Origin: Syntrophus sp034006265
GTDB lineage: Bacteria; Desulfobacterota; Syntrophia; Syntrophales; Syntrophaceae
Direction of reading: 5' to 3'
DNA: 13,842 bases
NCBI GenBank assembly: GCA_034006265.1
Contig: JAVETB010000070.1
Coordinates: 1-13,842 of the forward strand
This document shows positions 6,098 to 13,842 of this stretch, one piece after another (within the stretch, counting starts at the first letter, position 1; each line of letters opens with the position of its first letter). The translations under genes were made by a program, and so were the position numbers. The notes beneath the pieces were generated by a model. That model made no database searches. It had not been told where the DNA came from and saw only the letters and a program-made list of their open reading frames with translations.

Positions 6098-7522
6098 ATG
6101 AGTATCCTGGAGATTGACGCTTCACTGCCATACCGGGTAGCGGATCTGTACCTTGCAGAGTGGGGAAGAAAGGAGATGGCTCTGGCGGAAAACGAAATGC
6201 CGGGGCTGATGGCCGTGCGGGAAAAATACGGCCGGCAGAAGCCCCTGGCGGGCCTGAAGGTGATGGGCAGCCTGCACATGACTATTCAAACGGCCATGCT
6301 GATTGAGACTCTGAAAATTCTCGGCGCGGACATCCGATGGTCTTCGTGCAATATTTTTTCCACGCAGGACCATGCCGCCGCTGCGATTGCAGAAGCGGGC
6401 ACGGCGGCTGTCTTTGCCTGGAAGGGCGAAAGCCTGGAAGAGTACTGGTGGTGTACGGAGCAGGCACTGACCTGGCCCGACGGCAGCGGCCCCGATCTCC
6501 TTGTCGACGATGGGGGTGATGCAACCCTGTTTGTCCATTTGGGGGCCCGCGTCGAAAAAGATCCCGGTCTCCTGGAGAAAAAGCAGGACAACAAAGAGAT
6601 GCAGATTATCATGGAGCGGATGAAGAAATCTCTATCGAGGGACAGGAATCGCTGGACATGCATAGCTGACGGTATTCTCGGGGTCTCGGAAGAAACGACG
6701 ACGGGTGTACATCGCCTTTATGCGATGGCCCGGGAGGGAGAGCTTCTCTTCCCGGCCATCAATGTTAATGATTCCGTCACAAAGTCGAAGTTTGACAACC
6801 TATATGGCTGCCGGGAATCGCTGGCCGACGGGATCAAGCGGGCAACGGACATCATGGTCGCTGGAAAGGTGGTTGTCGTCTGCGGCTATGGAGACGTCGG
6901 AAAGGGCTGCGCCCAGTCGATGCGCGGATTCGGTGCGAGGGTCATTGTCACAGAAATTGATCCCATCTGCGCCCTTCAGGCAGCGATGGAAGGGTATGAG
7001 GTCAAGAGGCTGGATGACGTCGTCGGCGAAGGGGATATTTTCGTGACGGCCACCGGGTGCTGCGACGTCATTACCGGAAATCATATGGAGCGCATGAAAA
7101 ATGAGGCGATCATATGCAACATCGGCCATTTCGACAGTGAAATCGCCATGCATTACCTGGAAGAAAACCGGGAATGTAAGAAGGAAACCATAAAACCACA
7201 GGTAGACAAATGGACCCTGTCTTCGGGGCGGTCCATCATTGTTCTGGCGGAAGGACGCCTGGTGAATCTGGGCTGTGCGACAGGCCATCCCAGCTTTGTC
7301 ATGAGCAACAGTTTTACCAATCAGTGCCTGGCGCAGATCGAACTCGCTTCGAAAAAATACAAGCCTGGAGTCTATACCCTGCCCAAGAAGCTGGACGAGG
7401 AAGTCGCCCGTCTGCACCTGGGACGCCTGGGAGTCCACCTGTCAACGCTGTCCCCAAAGCAGGCGAACTATCTGGGGGTTCCCGTTGAAGGCCCCTATAA
7501 GGCGGAGCACTATCGATACTGA
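6098..7522 (+). CDS. ahcY: Adenosylhomocysteinase (S-adenosylhomocysteine hydrolase)
   Basis: This NAD-dependent cytosolic enzyme splits S-adenosylhomocysteine, the product of SAM-dependent methylation, into adenosine and homocysteine, relieving methyltransferase inhibition. I choose the ATG at 6098, which has AGGAGG at 6087-6092. The earlier in-frame ATG at 6068 is weakly supported and would add ten non-conserved residues. The 474-aa product carries GSLHMTIQTA (catalytic His60), VDDGGDATLFVH, EETTTGVHRLY, NVNDSVTKSKFDN, the Rossmann NAD-binding loop CGYGDVGKGCAQ and the canonical C-terminus YKAEHYRY. It also has the extra segment of about 40 residues before EETTTGVHRLY that marks the long bacterial type. 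It follows metK closely and is probably cotranscribed. Only 12 bp separate its stop from the convergent lptG stop, with no terminator between them. Confidence 0.97.
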   Translation: MSILEIDASLPYRVADLYLAEWGRKEMALAENEMPGLMAVREKYGRQKPLAGLKVMGSLHMTIQTAMLIETLKILGADIRWSSCNIFSTQDHAAAAIAEAGTAAVFAWKGESLEEYWWCTEQALTWPDGSGPDLLVDDGGDATLFVHLGARVEKDPGLLEKKQDNKEMQIIMERMKKSLSRDRNRWTCIADGILGVSEETTTGVHRLYAMAREGELLFPAINVNDSVTKSKFDNLYGCRESLADGIKRATDIMVAGKVVVVCGYGDVGKGCAQSMRGFGARVIVTEIDPICALQAAMEGYEVKRLDDVVGEGDIFVTATGCCDVITGNHMERMKNEAIICNIGHFDSEIAMHYLEENRECKKETIKPQVDKWTLSSGRSIIVLAEGRLVNLGCATGHPSFVMSNSFTNQCLAQIELASKKYKPGVYTLPKKLDEEVARLHLGRLGVHLSTLSPKQANYLGVPVEGPYKAEHYRY

Positions 7523-7534
7523 GAAAGCCTTCCC

Positions 7535-8614
7535 TTATGTTCTGACGTGTTTGAAACGATACAGCGCAGCCGCTCCGAAGAGGAGGTTTGCCAGCCAGGC
7601 CGCGAGAAGGGGAGGGAGGTTTCCCGATCTTCCCAGAGACATGGCGAAGGCGTAAAGAATCCAGTAGGAAAATCCAATGGTGACGCCGACGAAGATGCTT
7701 CCCGCAAGCCCTCCACTTCGTTCTGTTTTCACGGAGAAGGAGATTCCGAGAATGGCCAGGATGACGCACACGAAGGGAAAGGCAATCTTTCCGTGCAGAT
7801 CGGCCAGGTATCTCGTCGCGTCATAGCCTTCGGAACGAATTTTCCGTACATACTTTCTTAATTCAAAATATCCCATCTGCTCTGAATCTTTCTGGACTAC
7901 CCGAAAATCCGACGGCTTTTCGGGTAGATCCAGGATTTTTTCATCAAAGCGCTCCATGAGGGGAAATCCCGCCGTGTCAAAGCGAACGATCAGAAGGTTG
8001 TAAAAGATCCAGTGATCCCTGTCCCACACGGCCCGATCCGCATCCACGCGCATGACGAGATTCATCCTGCGATCCAGGTAATTGAGGGTGATTCCCTGAA
8101 GGATGTTATTTTTCGGATCAAAAAGCTTGAAGCTGTAAATCCCCCTGGCGCCTCGATACCAGATCTGTTCCTTTTTGAAGGCCCCGTGGAGTTCCTTCTT
8201 CTGGATGTCCACCCTCATGATGTATTCAGCTTTTTCGTTTGCATAGGGAGTGATCAATTCACTGAACAGAAAAGAGAAAAGCGTGATCAGGAAAGAAAGG
8301 ATCACGACTGGAACGGACGAACGGTAGATGCTGATGCCGTTGGCCTTCATGGCCACAATTTCACTGTTTCTCGAAAGGGATCCGAAGGTCAGCAAGGCCG
8401 ATAGAAGAACGGCTGCAGGAATGGTTAACGAAAGCATCATGGGAATGCGGAAGAAGAAATAAGCGGCCACCTGATCAAAGGAGGCGCTTTTTCTGGCGAG
8501 GATCCTGAGCTGGTCAAAAAACTCGACGATGAGAAAAAGCGAGAGAAAAGAGACCATGACCAGAAAAAAAATTCTGAGAAATTCTTTTGTAATATAGCGA
8601 TCGAGGGTGATCAT
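7535..8614 (-). CDS. lptG: LPS export ABC transporter permease LptG
   Basis: LptG is one of the two inner-membrane permease subunits of the LptB2FG transporter, which extracts lipopolysaccharide from the inner membrane and passes it to LptC and the LptA bridge. The 359-aa protein shows the YjgP/YjgQ family pattern: three membrane spans in the first ~125 residues, a periplasmic beta-jellyroll domain (about 130-265), and three C-terminal spans. The coupling-helix region reads LSRNSEIVAMKANGISIYR, the family hallmark. The ATG overlaps the lptF stop by 4 bp, indicating translational coupling. I call it LptG rather than LptF because it is second in the pair and shorter; the two are homologous, so the assignment rests on order and length. 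LptA, LptB and LptC are not in the window. Confidence 0.88.
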   Translation of the reverse strand: MITLDRYITKEFLRIFFLVMVSFLSLFLIVEFFDQLRILARKSASFDQVAAYFFFRIPMMLSLTIPAAVLLSALLTFGSLSRNSEIVAMKANGISIYRSSVPVVILSFLITLFSFLFSELITPYANEKAEYIMRVDIQKKELHGAFKKEQIWYRGARGIYSFKLFDPKNNILQGITLNYLDRRMNLVMRVDADRAVWDRDHWIFYNLLIVRFDTAGFPLMERFDEKILDLPEKPSDFRVVQKDSEQMGYFELRKYVRKIRSEGYDATRYLADLHGKIAFPFVCVILAILGISFSVKTERSGGLAGSIFVGVTIGFSYWILYAFAMSLGRSGNLPPLLAAWLANLLFGAAALYRFKHVRT

Positions 8615-9816
8615 GAACGTTCCTGACTCCGCCGGACCTTGTTGCGGTTCAAAAATTTATAAAGCGTGGATAGGGACATCCATTCAATCTGCCGTTCTGC
8701 TGCCGCGGCAAAGTAAAGATAAAGAGCAACAATGAAGAAAAGGAGTGTCGGCATCCATGAGCCGAGCAGCGGGGGCCATTTCCCCGCAGTGACCAGTGCA
8801 TCGCAACCCAGCTGCAGAAGATAGTAGAGCAAAACCGTCATAAGCCCGAGGGTAAACCCCCTTGCCTTTACGGAACGGTGTCGGCTTTTGATGCCGAGAG
8901 GAATGGCGAGAATGCCGAACATCAGGCATGAGAAAGGGATGGTGAATTTTTTGTTCAGTTCGAGAACATATTCCCGATAATTTTTATCCACCTGCCGGCT
9001 ATTCTTGATATTTAGAATCAATTCCTGCGGAGTCATTTCTTTGGTCGACTTCGAACGTTCTTTCCGAGCTTCGCTCAGCGCAGAGGAAAGATCGAGATTG
9101 ATGTCGTAATACCGGAAGTCCATCTTGCGGAAATTTTTTTTATCCTTGGAAACGGAATAGGTGCTTCCGTTTTCAAGCCTCAAGGTGACGTCCATGGATT
9201 TCGGATCAGAGATCAGAAACGCGTTTTTGGCAATAATGATCGCCTGCTCCTCGTCGGTTCGCTGGTCTGAAACAAGGACCCCCTCCATGGAAAAGCCCCT
9301 GTCGGAAATCGTGTCTGCGTACAAAAGAATGCCTTTAAAGTCCGCCATAAACACCTTCTCCTTGATACCGATGCCTGCCTTGCTCCTCGCAACGCTGTAC
9401 AGAAGGTTCTTCGTTGCCATGTTACTGTAGGGTGCGAGAAAGAAAGTAGAAAAGGCGGTAAGCAGAAGGGCCGCAAAAGCGATCAGAAGTATCGGCGGGG
9501 TAAGCCTGTACAGGCTTACCCCGGAAGCCTTTAAGACGGTGAATTCGCTGTCGCTGGAAATTCTTCCCAGGGCGATGAGAATGGAGATGAGCAGGGCTAT
9601 GGGAATCGTAAAGACAAAGAACGAAGGCAGCAGGAAAAGGATCAGCTGCACGATGGCGATGAGGCCGACCCCTTTGTTGATCATCAGATCCATCAACTGA
9701 AGAATCTTTCCCATCAGCAGAACAAAGGTCATCACAAACAGCACGATGCCAAAGGGCTGCAGGACCTCTATAATCAGGTAGCGATCGATGATTTTCAATT
9801 TAAACCGTTTCTTCAT
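8611..9816 (-). CDS. lptF: LPS export ABC transporter permease LptF
   Basis: LptF is the partner permease of LptG in the LptB2FG lipopolysaccharide exporter. The 401-aa protein has spans near residues 19-42, 54-84 and 106-128, the coupling segment ISSDSEFTVLKASGVSLYR at about 87-105, a periplasmic domain, and spans near 291-309, 321-341 and 350-372. A basic cytoplasmic tail of about 25 residues follows. The conserved C-terminal features FTIPFSCLMFGILAIPLG and the GxxLG-like turn are present. The start at 9816 follows a purine-rich AAGAGGA ribosome-binding site. It is the first gene of the lptFG pair, reading from the divergent intergenic region shared with the PHP gene. It is expected to be essential in a bacterium with LPS. 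Confidence 0.9.
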   Translation of the reverse strand: MKKRFKLKIIDRYLIIEVLQPFGIVLFVMTFVLLMGKILQLMDLMINKGVGLIAIVQLILFLLPSFFVFTIPIALLISILIALGRISSDSEFTVLKASGVSLYRLTPPILLIAFAALLLTAFSTFFLAPYSNMATKNLLYSVARSKAGIGIKEKVFMADFKGILLYADTISDRGFSMEGVLVSDQRTDEEQAIIIAKNAFLISDPKSMDVTLRLENGSTYSVSKDKKNFRKMDFRYYDINLDLSSALSEARKERSKSTKEMTPQELILNIKNSRQVDKNYREYVLELNKKFTIPFSCLMFGILAIPLGIKSRHRSVKARGFTLGLMTVLLYYLLQLGCDALVTAGKWPPLLGSWMPTLLFFIVALYLYFAAAAERQIEWMSLSTLYKFLNRNKVRRSQERS

Positions 9817-9857
9817 TGAAACAGTCCTCTTTCCTGTACCGGTAGAATAAACTCCTT

Positions 9858-9887
9858 CAGTTAAAAGAAGATTGACGATTTGTCAAT
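9858..9887 (-). promoter_or_regulatory. Putative lptF promoter with an overlapping inverted repeat
   Basis: On the minus strand TTGACA (9881-9886) is a perfect -35 box. A -10 box is weak: TAACTG at 17-bp spacing (9858-9863) or TTTAAC at 15-bp spacing (9860-9865). The -35 box lies in a 6-bp inverted repeat, ATTGAC-N5-GTCAAT (9871-9887), a possible repressor operator. The lptF start lies about 42 bp downstream of the -10 region. Confidence 0.4.
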
Positions 9888-9905
9888 TTCAAATGACGGC
9901 AGATC

Positions 9906-10013
9906 ATGATTGACCCGGAATGCGGAGGATGTTACAAAGAAATCGCCCTGGTCGAAAGAGGCGCTCTTCAGGGTCATTCTTCTGAATTTCTGGAAATAAG
10001 GAGGATCCCGTGA
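9906..10013 (+). CDS. Possible 35-aa small protein or leader peptide with a CxxC motif
   Basis: A short frame opens at the ATG at 9906 and closes at the TGA at 10011-10013, which overlaps the GTG start of the PHP gene as GTGA. The peptide begins MIDPECGGCYKEIALVERGA and ends EIRRIP, with a CGGC (CxxC) motif at residues 6-9. The frame's last codons are laid over the PHP ribosome-binding site, so translation through it would affect PHP initiation. There is no strong ribosome-binding site before the ATG. It matches no family I recognise and may be chance. The remainder of the lptF-PHP gap (9817-9905) holds the divergent promoter region. Confidence 0.3.
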   Translation: MIDPECGGCYKEIALVERGALQGHSSEFLEIRRIP

Positions 10014-10666
10014 TTGATCTGCATACCCATACGTTTTTCAGCGACGGCCAACTTATTCCGTCCGAACTCGTCAGGCGCGCGATCGTTGTCGGATATCGCG
10101 CCATAGCCTTGACCGATCATGGAGATCATTCGAATATTCCTTCGATCCTGCCCGGTATTGTAGCCGTCTGCAAAAAACTTTCAATAGCCCATGGCATTCC
10201 CGTTCTGCCCGGAATCGAACTGACCCACGTCCCGCCCATGTACATCAGAGAACTTGCCGTGGAAGCCAGAGGACTAGGGGCTAAAATCATTGTCGTCCAC
10301 GGTGAGACTATGGTGGAACCGGTCATGGAGGGAACGAACCGGGCCGCACTGTCGGCGCCCATCGACATCCTTGCCCATCCCGGGCTGATTGGAGAAGAGG
10401 AGGCTCTCATGGCGGCAAAAAGCAACATCTGCCTGGAGCTAACGACACGAAAGGGGCACTCTCTTTCGAACGGCCATCTTGTGAAGATGGCCAGTCAGTA
10501 TCATTTTCCTCTGGTGATCAATACGGACAGTCATGAATCGAGTAATCTCACCTCGCGGGCCATGGCCGTGAAAATTGCCAGGGGTGCAGGAATGAACGAA
10601 CAAGACATTCCCACCCTTTTTAAAAATTCAGAAATTCTTGTGAAAAAAGCGCTGGAGTCCAGATAG
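10010..10666 (+). CDS. PHP-domain metal-dependent phosphoesterase
   Basis: The 218-aa protein belongs to the PHP (polymerase and histidinol phosphatase) superfamily, whose members hydrolyse phosphoesters at a two- or three-metal centre. The full set of metal-binding motifs is visible: HTH (H5, H7) with D12, LTDHGDH (about 34-40), the GIELTHV glutamate, VHGETM, DILAHPG, and the closing NTDSHE. The domain fills the protein, so this is a stand-alone PHP enzyme. Candidate activities include histidinol phosphatase and nucleotide or oligonucleotide phosphoesterase, and the sequence does not settle the substrate. The start is GTG at 10010 with a strong AAGGAGG at 9998-10004, 5 nt away. It is divergent from lptF and followed by a 249-bp gap before nrdD. 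Confidence 0.88.
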   Translation: MIDLHTHTFFSDGQLIPSELVRRAIVVGYRAIALTDHGDHSNIPSILPGIVAVCKKLSIAHGIPVLPGIELTHVPPMYIRELAVEARGLGAKIIVVHGETMVEPVMEGTNRAALSAPIDILAHPGLIGEEEALMAAKSNICLELTTRKGHSLSNGHLVKMASQYHFPLVINTDSHESSNLTSRAMAVKIARGAGMNEQDIPTLFKNSEILVKKALESR

Positions 10667-10800
10667 GAAGCAGCCAAAAGCCTCCCTAAAAATTCTTCAG
10701 AACAACACTCTGCCATCCGAAGGATTGCCTGCGAATTTTCTAAGTCCTTGGAACGTTCCATTTCAGCATTCCTGCCGTCAACTTTTATAAAATTTATCTC

Positions 10801-10828
10801 TTGATAATAAATCAATATCTGGTATGGT
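10801..10828 (+). promoter_or_regulatory. Putative nrdD promoter overlapping an FNR-like inverted repeat
   Basis: In the 249-bp gap before nrdD, TTGATA (10801-10806) and TATGGT (10823-10828) are spaced 16 bp apart, a reasonable sigma-70 match about 85 bp upstream of the ATG. The -35 box is the left half of TTGAT-N5-ATCAA (10801-10815). The FNR consensus has a 4-bp centre, so this site is one base too wide. The gap also holds a 12-bp palindrome, TGGAACGTTCCA (10749-10760). I see no riboswitch, NrdR-box pair or gene in this gap. Confidence 0.4.
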
Positions 10829-10915
10829 GTATCGCAATAATGCCCAATATCTTGTTGGTGGACAGCATGAAAACATTATTTAAGGTCAAGTGCTGATTGC
10901 AAAAGGAGCGTTCTG

Positions 10916-13006
10916 ATGTATTCGGAGATCATCAAAAGGGATGGAAGGCGGGTTAAATTTGACGCAGAAAAGATTACCTCCGCCATTGCAAAGGCGGGGC
11001 TCGCCTCGGGAGAATTCGACGGCAAAACGGCTCGGAAGTTAACCATCAGAACGTTGAGCCTGGCAGAAAAGCTTTTTGGAGATTGTACGCCTTCTGTTGA
11101 GGAAATTCAGGACATTGTTGAGGAAGTTCTCCTGTCGACTTCCTATCGGCGAACGGCAAAAGCCTATATCATTTATCGGGATCAGCATGCCCGGCTGAGG
11201 GATATTACGAACCGTATGGAAGTTGAGCTGGTTGATTCCTATCTCACGAAAAAAGACTGGAAGATCAACGAAAACAGCAATATGGATTATTCCCTGCAGG
11301 GATTGAACAACTACATATCATCCGAAGTCAGCAAAATATACTGGCTCAACGAAGTCTATTCTCCGGAAGTCCGAAAGGCGCACAACGATGGAGATTTCCA
11401 CATCCATGATCTGAGCCTGTTATCCGTGTACTGTGTCGGCTGGGATCTTCTCGATCTCCTGATGAATGGTTTCAAGGGGGTATCCGGCAAGGTTGAAAGC
11501 AGGCCGGCCAGGCATCTTCGCAGTGCCCTGGGGCAGGTGGTCAACTTTTTCTACACCCTCCAGGGTGAAGCCGCCGGAGCGCAGGCCTTTTCAAACTTCG
11601 ACACCCTCTTGGCCCCTTTCATCCGCTATGACGGCCTGACGTTCGACGAAGTGAAGCAGGCGCTGCAGGAATTTATCTTCAACATCAATGTGCCGACACG
11701 AGTCGGTTTTCAGACGCCCTTTACCAACGTGACCCTTGATGTGACGGTGCCCCGTTACTACGCCGGCCAGAATGTAATCATCGGCGGAGAGCCCCGCGGG
11801 GAAACCTATTCCGAATTCCAGGAAGAAATGAACCTGTTTAACTCGGCCTTTCTGCAGGTGATGGCTGCGGGCGATGCGAAAGGGAGGGTCTTCACCTTTC
11901 CGATTCCCACATACAACATCACCCGGAATTTCAACTGGGATGATCCGAATTTAAAAGACCTCTGGGAAATGACGGCAAAATACGGCGTTCCCTATTTCTC
12001 CAACTTCATCAATTCCGATATGAATCCCGAAGACGCTAGGAGCATGTGCTGCCGGTTGAGAATCGACAATCGTCAGCTGCAGGTTCGGGGTGGGGGGCTT
12101 TTCGGCTCCAATCCGCTGACCGGCTCTATCGGGGTTATCACCATGAATATGCCCCGCATCGGCTACCTCTCCAATTCGGAACGTCATTTTCTGGATCGGC
12201 TGGACCGTCTGATGGCTTTGGCCCGTGAAAGTCTTGAGACCAAAAGAAAAGTCCTGGAAAATTTCACGGACCGAAATCTCTATCCCTACACGAAGTACTA
12301 TCTGAGAGGCGTGAAGGAGCGGTTCGGTGAATATTGGAAAAACCACTTCTCCACCATCGGTCTTGTAGGGATGAATGAAGCCTGCCTGAATCTTTTCGGC
12401 AGAAGCATAGGGACACAGGAGGGACAGGAATTTGCGAAGAGGGTTCTGGATTTCATGAGGGACCGGCTTGTGGAGTTTCAGAACGAGACGGGAAACAACT
12501 ACAATCTTGAATCGACGCCGGCTGAAGGGACCTCATACCGCCTGGCCCAGATAGACCGGAAAAAATACCCGGACATCCTAGTGGCTGCGTCTGATCAGGA
12601 CGGGGCACAAAAGGGTGAGCCGTTCTATACCAATTCAACCCAGTTGCCCGTTAATTACACGGACGATCTCTTTGAGGCCCTCGAGCTTCAGGATGAAATT
12701 CAGACAAAGTACACAGGCGGAACCGTTTTCCATATCTTTGCCGGGGAAAGAATCGAAGATCCGGATATCATAAAAAAACTGATTCACCGAATCTGCTCTC
12801 AGTATCGTATCCCTTATCTGACCTTTACACCGACATTCAGTGTATGCCCATCCCATGGATATCTGCGTGGAGAGCAGGCTACCTGTCCGGAATGTCAGGA
12901 GCCCTGCGAAATTTATTCACGGGTCGTAGGTTATCTTAGGCCGGTAAAGCAGTGGAACAAGGGAAAGCAGCAGGAATTTTCCCTGAGAAGGGAGTATGCT
13001 GTTTAA
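10916..13006 (+). CDS. nrdD: Anaerobic (class III) ribonucleoside-triphosphate reductase
   Basis: NrdD reduces ribonucleoside triphosphates to deoxyribonucleotides without oxygen, using a glycyl radical installed by NrdG. The 696-aa protein begins with an ATP-cone allosteric domain (about residues 3-95, from IIKRDGRRVKFD to YIIYRDQHARLRD). The catalytic barrel has C173 in VYCVGW and the finger-loop SMCCRLRID with C378/C379, matching the usual active-site cysteines. The C-terminus has a zinc-type cluster, C644, C657, C660 and C664 with nearby H647, then RVVGYLRPVKQWNKGK, where G672 is the expected radical glycine. Length and domain order are normal. The ATG at 10916 has AAGGAG at 10903-10908. 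nrdG starts at the next base after the stop, so the two are coupled. As the only reductase seen here, it fits an anaerobic life style. Confidence 0.97.
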   Translation: MYSEIIKRDGRRVKFDAEKITSAIAKAGLASGEFDGKTARKLTIRTLSLAEKLFGDCTPSVEEIQDIVEEVLLSTSYRRTAKAYIIYRDQHARLRDITNRMEVELVDSYLTKKDWKINENSNMDYSLQGLNNYISSEVSKIYWLNEVYSPEVRKAHNDGDFHIHDLSLLSVYCVGWDLLDLLMNGFKGVSGKVESRPARHLRSALGQVVNFFYTLQGEAAGAQAFSNFDTLLAPFIRYDGLTFDEVKQALQEFIFNINVPTRVGFQTPFTNVTLDVTVPRYYAGQNVIIGGEPRGETYSEFQEEMNLFNSAFLQVMAAGDAKGRVFTFPIPTYNITRNFNWDDPNLKDLWEMTAKYGVPYFSNFINSDMNPEDARSMCCRLRIDNRQLQVRGGGLFGSNPLTGSIGVITMNMPRIGYLSNSERHFLDRLDRLMALARESLETKRKVLENFTDRNLYPYTKYYLRGVKERFGEYWKNHFSTIGLVGMNEACLNLFGRSIGTQEGQEFAKRVLDFMRDRLVEFQNETGNNYNLESTPAEGTSYRLAQIDRKKYPDILVAASDQDGAQKGEPFYTNSTQLPVNYTDDLFEALELQDEIQTKYTGGTVFHIFAGERIEDPDIIKKLIHRICSQYRIPYLTFTPTFSVCPSHGYLRGEQATCPECQEPCEIYSRVVGYLRPVKQWNKGKQQEFSLRREYAV

Positions 13007-13705
13007 ATGAAGATCGGAGGCTTTCAGAAGGTATCCCTCATCGATTATCCCGGCGAAATCTCTTCCGTCGTTTTCTGTCAGGGCTGCAATTTCCGTTGTC
13101 CCTACTGCCATAATCCGGAATTGGTCGATCCGGAGCTTTTTTCCGCCTGCCTTTCCGAAGATTCCATTCTCTCTTTTCACCGCAGCCGGATCGGCATGCT
13201 CGATGCCGTGACCGTGACAGGAGGCGAGCCGACGATTCAGCAGGATCTTGCGAGCTTCCTGACGCGCTTGAAAGCAATGGGCTATCAGATCAAGCTCGAC
13301 ACCAACGGTTCGATGCCGGGGGTTCTTGAAGTGTTGATGGCTGAACATCTTGTGGACTACATCGCCATGGACATCAAGGGACCCCTGGAAAAGTACGGGA
13401 ATATTACCGGAATGGTGGGTGTTTCAGAACAGATTGCCGAATCCGTGCGATTGATCCTGTCGTCGAATGTAAACTATGAGTTTCGAACGACTGTCGTGGA
13501 CTCGCTCCTGACGGAAGAGGATCTGCTTAACGTCGGAGATCTGATCGCTCGATCAAGGCGCTATGCACTTCAGCCATTCGTTCCGTCAAAAGCGCTTCGT
13601 CCTCAGTATCTGGAAGCAAAGTCTCTTTCTCTTGAAACTCTTGGAAGGATCCGGGGGCAACTTGGGAAAAAGATTGATTCTGTCATCATACGACCTTCAA
13701 CCTAG
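13007..13705 (+). CDS. nrdG: Anaerobic ribonucleotide reductase activating protein (radical SAM)
   Basis: NrdG is the radical-SAM activase that uses a [4Fe-4S] cluster and SAM to form the glycyl radical on NrdD. The 232-aa product belongs to the longer activase subtype, starting MKIGGFQKVSLIDYPG. The cluster-binding CNFRCPYC (C27, C31, C34; CX3CX2C) is followed by HNPELV. The SAM-binding GGEP motif follows in VTVTGGEPTIQ, then IKLDTNGSMP and YIAMDIKGPLEKY. An extra Cys24 precedes the cluster motif. The ATG directly abuts the nrdD stop codon, with a poor ribosome-binding site in the nrdD end (AAGGGAG, about 12 nt away), suggesting translation coupled to nrdD. The stop codon overlaps by 2 bp that of the convergent partial gene. 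Confidence 0.95.
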   Translation: MKIGGFQKVSLIDYPGEISSVVFCQGCNFRCPYCHNPELVDPELFSACLSEDSILSFHRSRIGMLDAVTVTGGEPTIQQDLASFLTRLKAMGYQIKLDTNGSMPGVLEVLMAEHLVDYIAMDIKGPLEKYGNITGMVGVSEQIAESVRLILSSNVNYEFRTTVVDSLLTEEDLLNVGDLIARSRRYALQPFVPSKALRPQYLEAKSLSLETLGRIRGQLGKKIDSVIIRPST

Positions 13706-13842
13706 GAAGAATAGCCCATTGTTTTCTCGGAATCGTCCGGGGAGCTTGGTTTTGAAGGTTTTCCTTTCTCAATAGCCTCAATTTCCTCTTCAATCTCCAC
13801 CCTTTTTGGATCCCCCGGTCCATAAAACTTCAAGGCCGCCTT
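13702..13842 (-). CDS. 3' end of an unrecognised protein gene (partial)
   Basis: On the minus strand a frame is open from the window edge to a TAG whose complement is 13702-13704. It encodes the last 46 residues of a protein, including KFYGPGDPKRVEIEEEIEAI and ending EKTMGYSS. The charged, helix-prone stretch followed by a Lys/Pro/Ser-rich low-complexity tail looks like a genuine protein C-terminus rather than noise. It is convergent with nrdG, and no terminator lies between them. I do not recognise the family; the rest of the gene is beyond the window. Confidence 0.6.
   Translation of the reverse strand, partial: KAALKFYGPGDPKRVEIEEEIEAIEKGKPSKPSSPDDSEKTMGYSS

Noticed and set aside
10749..10760. 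TGGAACGTTCCA palindrome as an operator
   Set aside because: A perfect 12-bp palindrome is expected a few times by chance in a window of this size; no second copy or promoter overlap supports it.
10801..10815. Classical FNR box upstream of nrdD
   Set aside because: The centre is 5 bp instead of 4, and a strict anaerobe would not obviously need oxygen-responsive activation; kept only as an inverted repeat.
10531..10815. Minus-strand frame of 94 codons across the PHP-nrdD gap
   Set aside because: About half of it is antisense to the conserved end of the PHP gene, and its residues suggest no protein family.

Overview
The window reads as a chromosomal segment of a strictly anaerobic Gram-negative bacterium, most likely a deltaproteobacterium (Desulfobacterota) of the Syntrophus kind. 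That placement is inference from three things: a class III (oxygen-sensitive) ribonucleotide reductase with its radical-SAM activase, LptF/LptG lipopolysaccharide-export permeases, and the overall character of the proteins. No taxonomic marker was searched. Almost all of the sequence is core metabolism and housekeeping. There is no CRISPR array, phage or large mobile island.

Layout. Positions 29-2357 (+) hold a tight run of translation genes: tsaD, a DUF2062 membrane protein, and rsmA/ksgA, which overlaps it. A near-consensus sigma-70 promoter begins on the rsmA stop codon and drives a structured leader of about 100 nt ending in an intrinsic terminator. The pantothenate genes panC and panD follow (2504-3773), closed by a strong terminator at 3881-3920. 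At 4011-4807 lies a DUF502 membrane-protein gene broken by a 118-bp AT-rich, palindromic, MITE-like insertion. It is flanked by a 10-bp direct repeat, and removing the insert plus one repeat restores the reading frame exactly. Next come a divergent S-adenosylmethionine synthetase (metK) and S-adenosylhomocysteine hydrolase (ahcY), two steps of the activated methyl cycle. Convergent to them on the minus strand is the lptF-lptG pair (9816 down to 7535). Divergent from lptF is a PHP-domain hydrolase, preceded by a possible 35-codon ORF with a CxxC motif that overlaps its start. The window ends with nrdD-nrdG (10916-13705) and the 3' end of a minus-strand gene of unknown function.

Most notable observations: (1) the MITE-like insertion with a frame-perfect empty site in the DUF502 gene; (2) the panC leader, which can form either a terminator or an alternative helix and may belong to the published 'pan' RNA motif class; (3) the unusual MetK, which keeps many catalytic residues but changes several near-invariant ones; (4) two TTGAY-N5-RTCAA inverted repeats placed on the -35 regions of the lptF and nrdD promoters; (5) the small CxxC ORF. 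No wholly new multi-gene system is visible.
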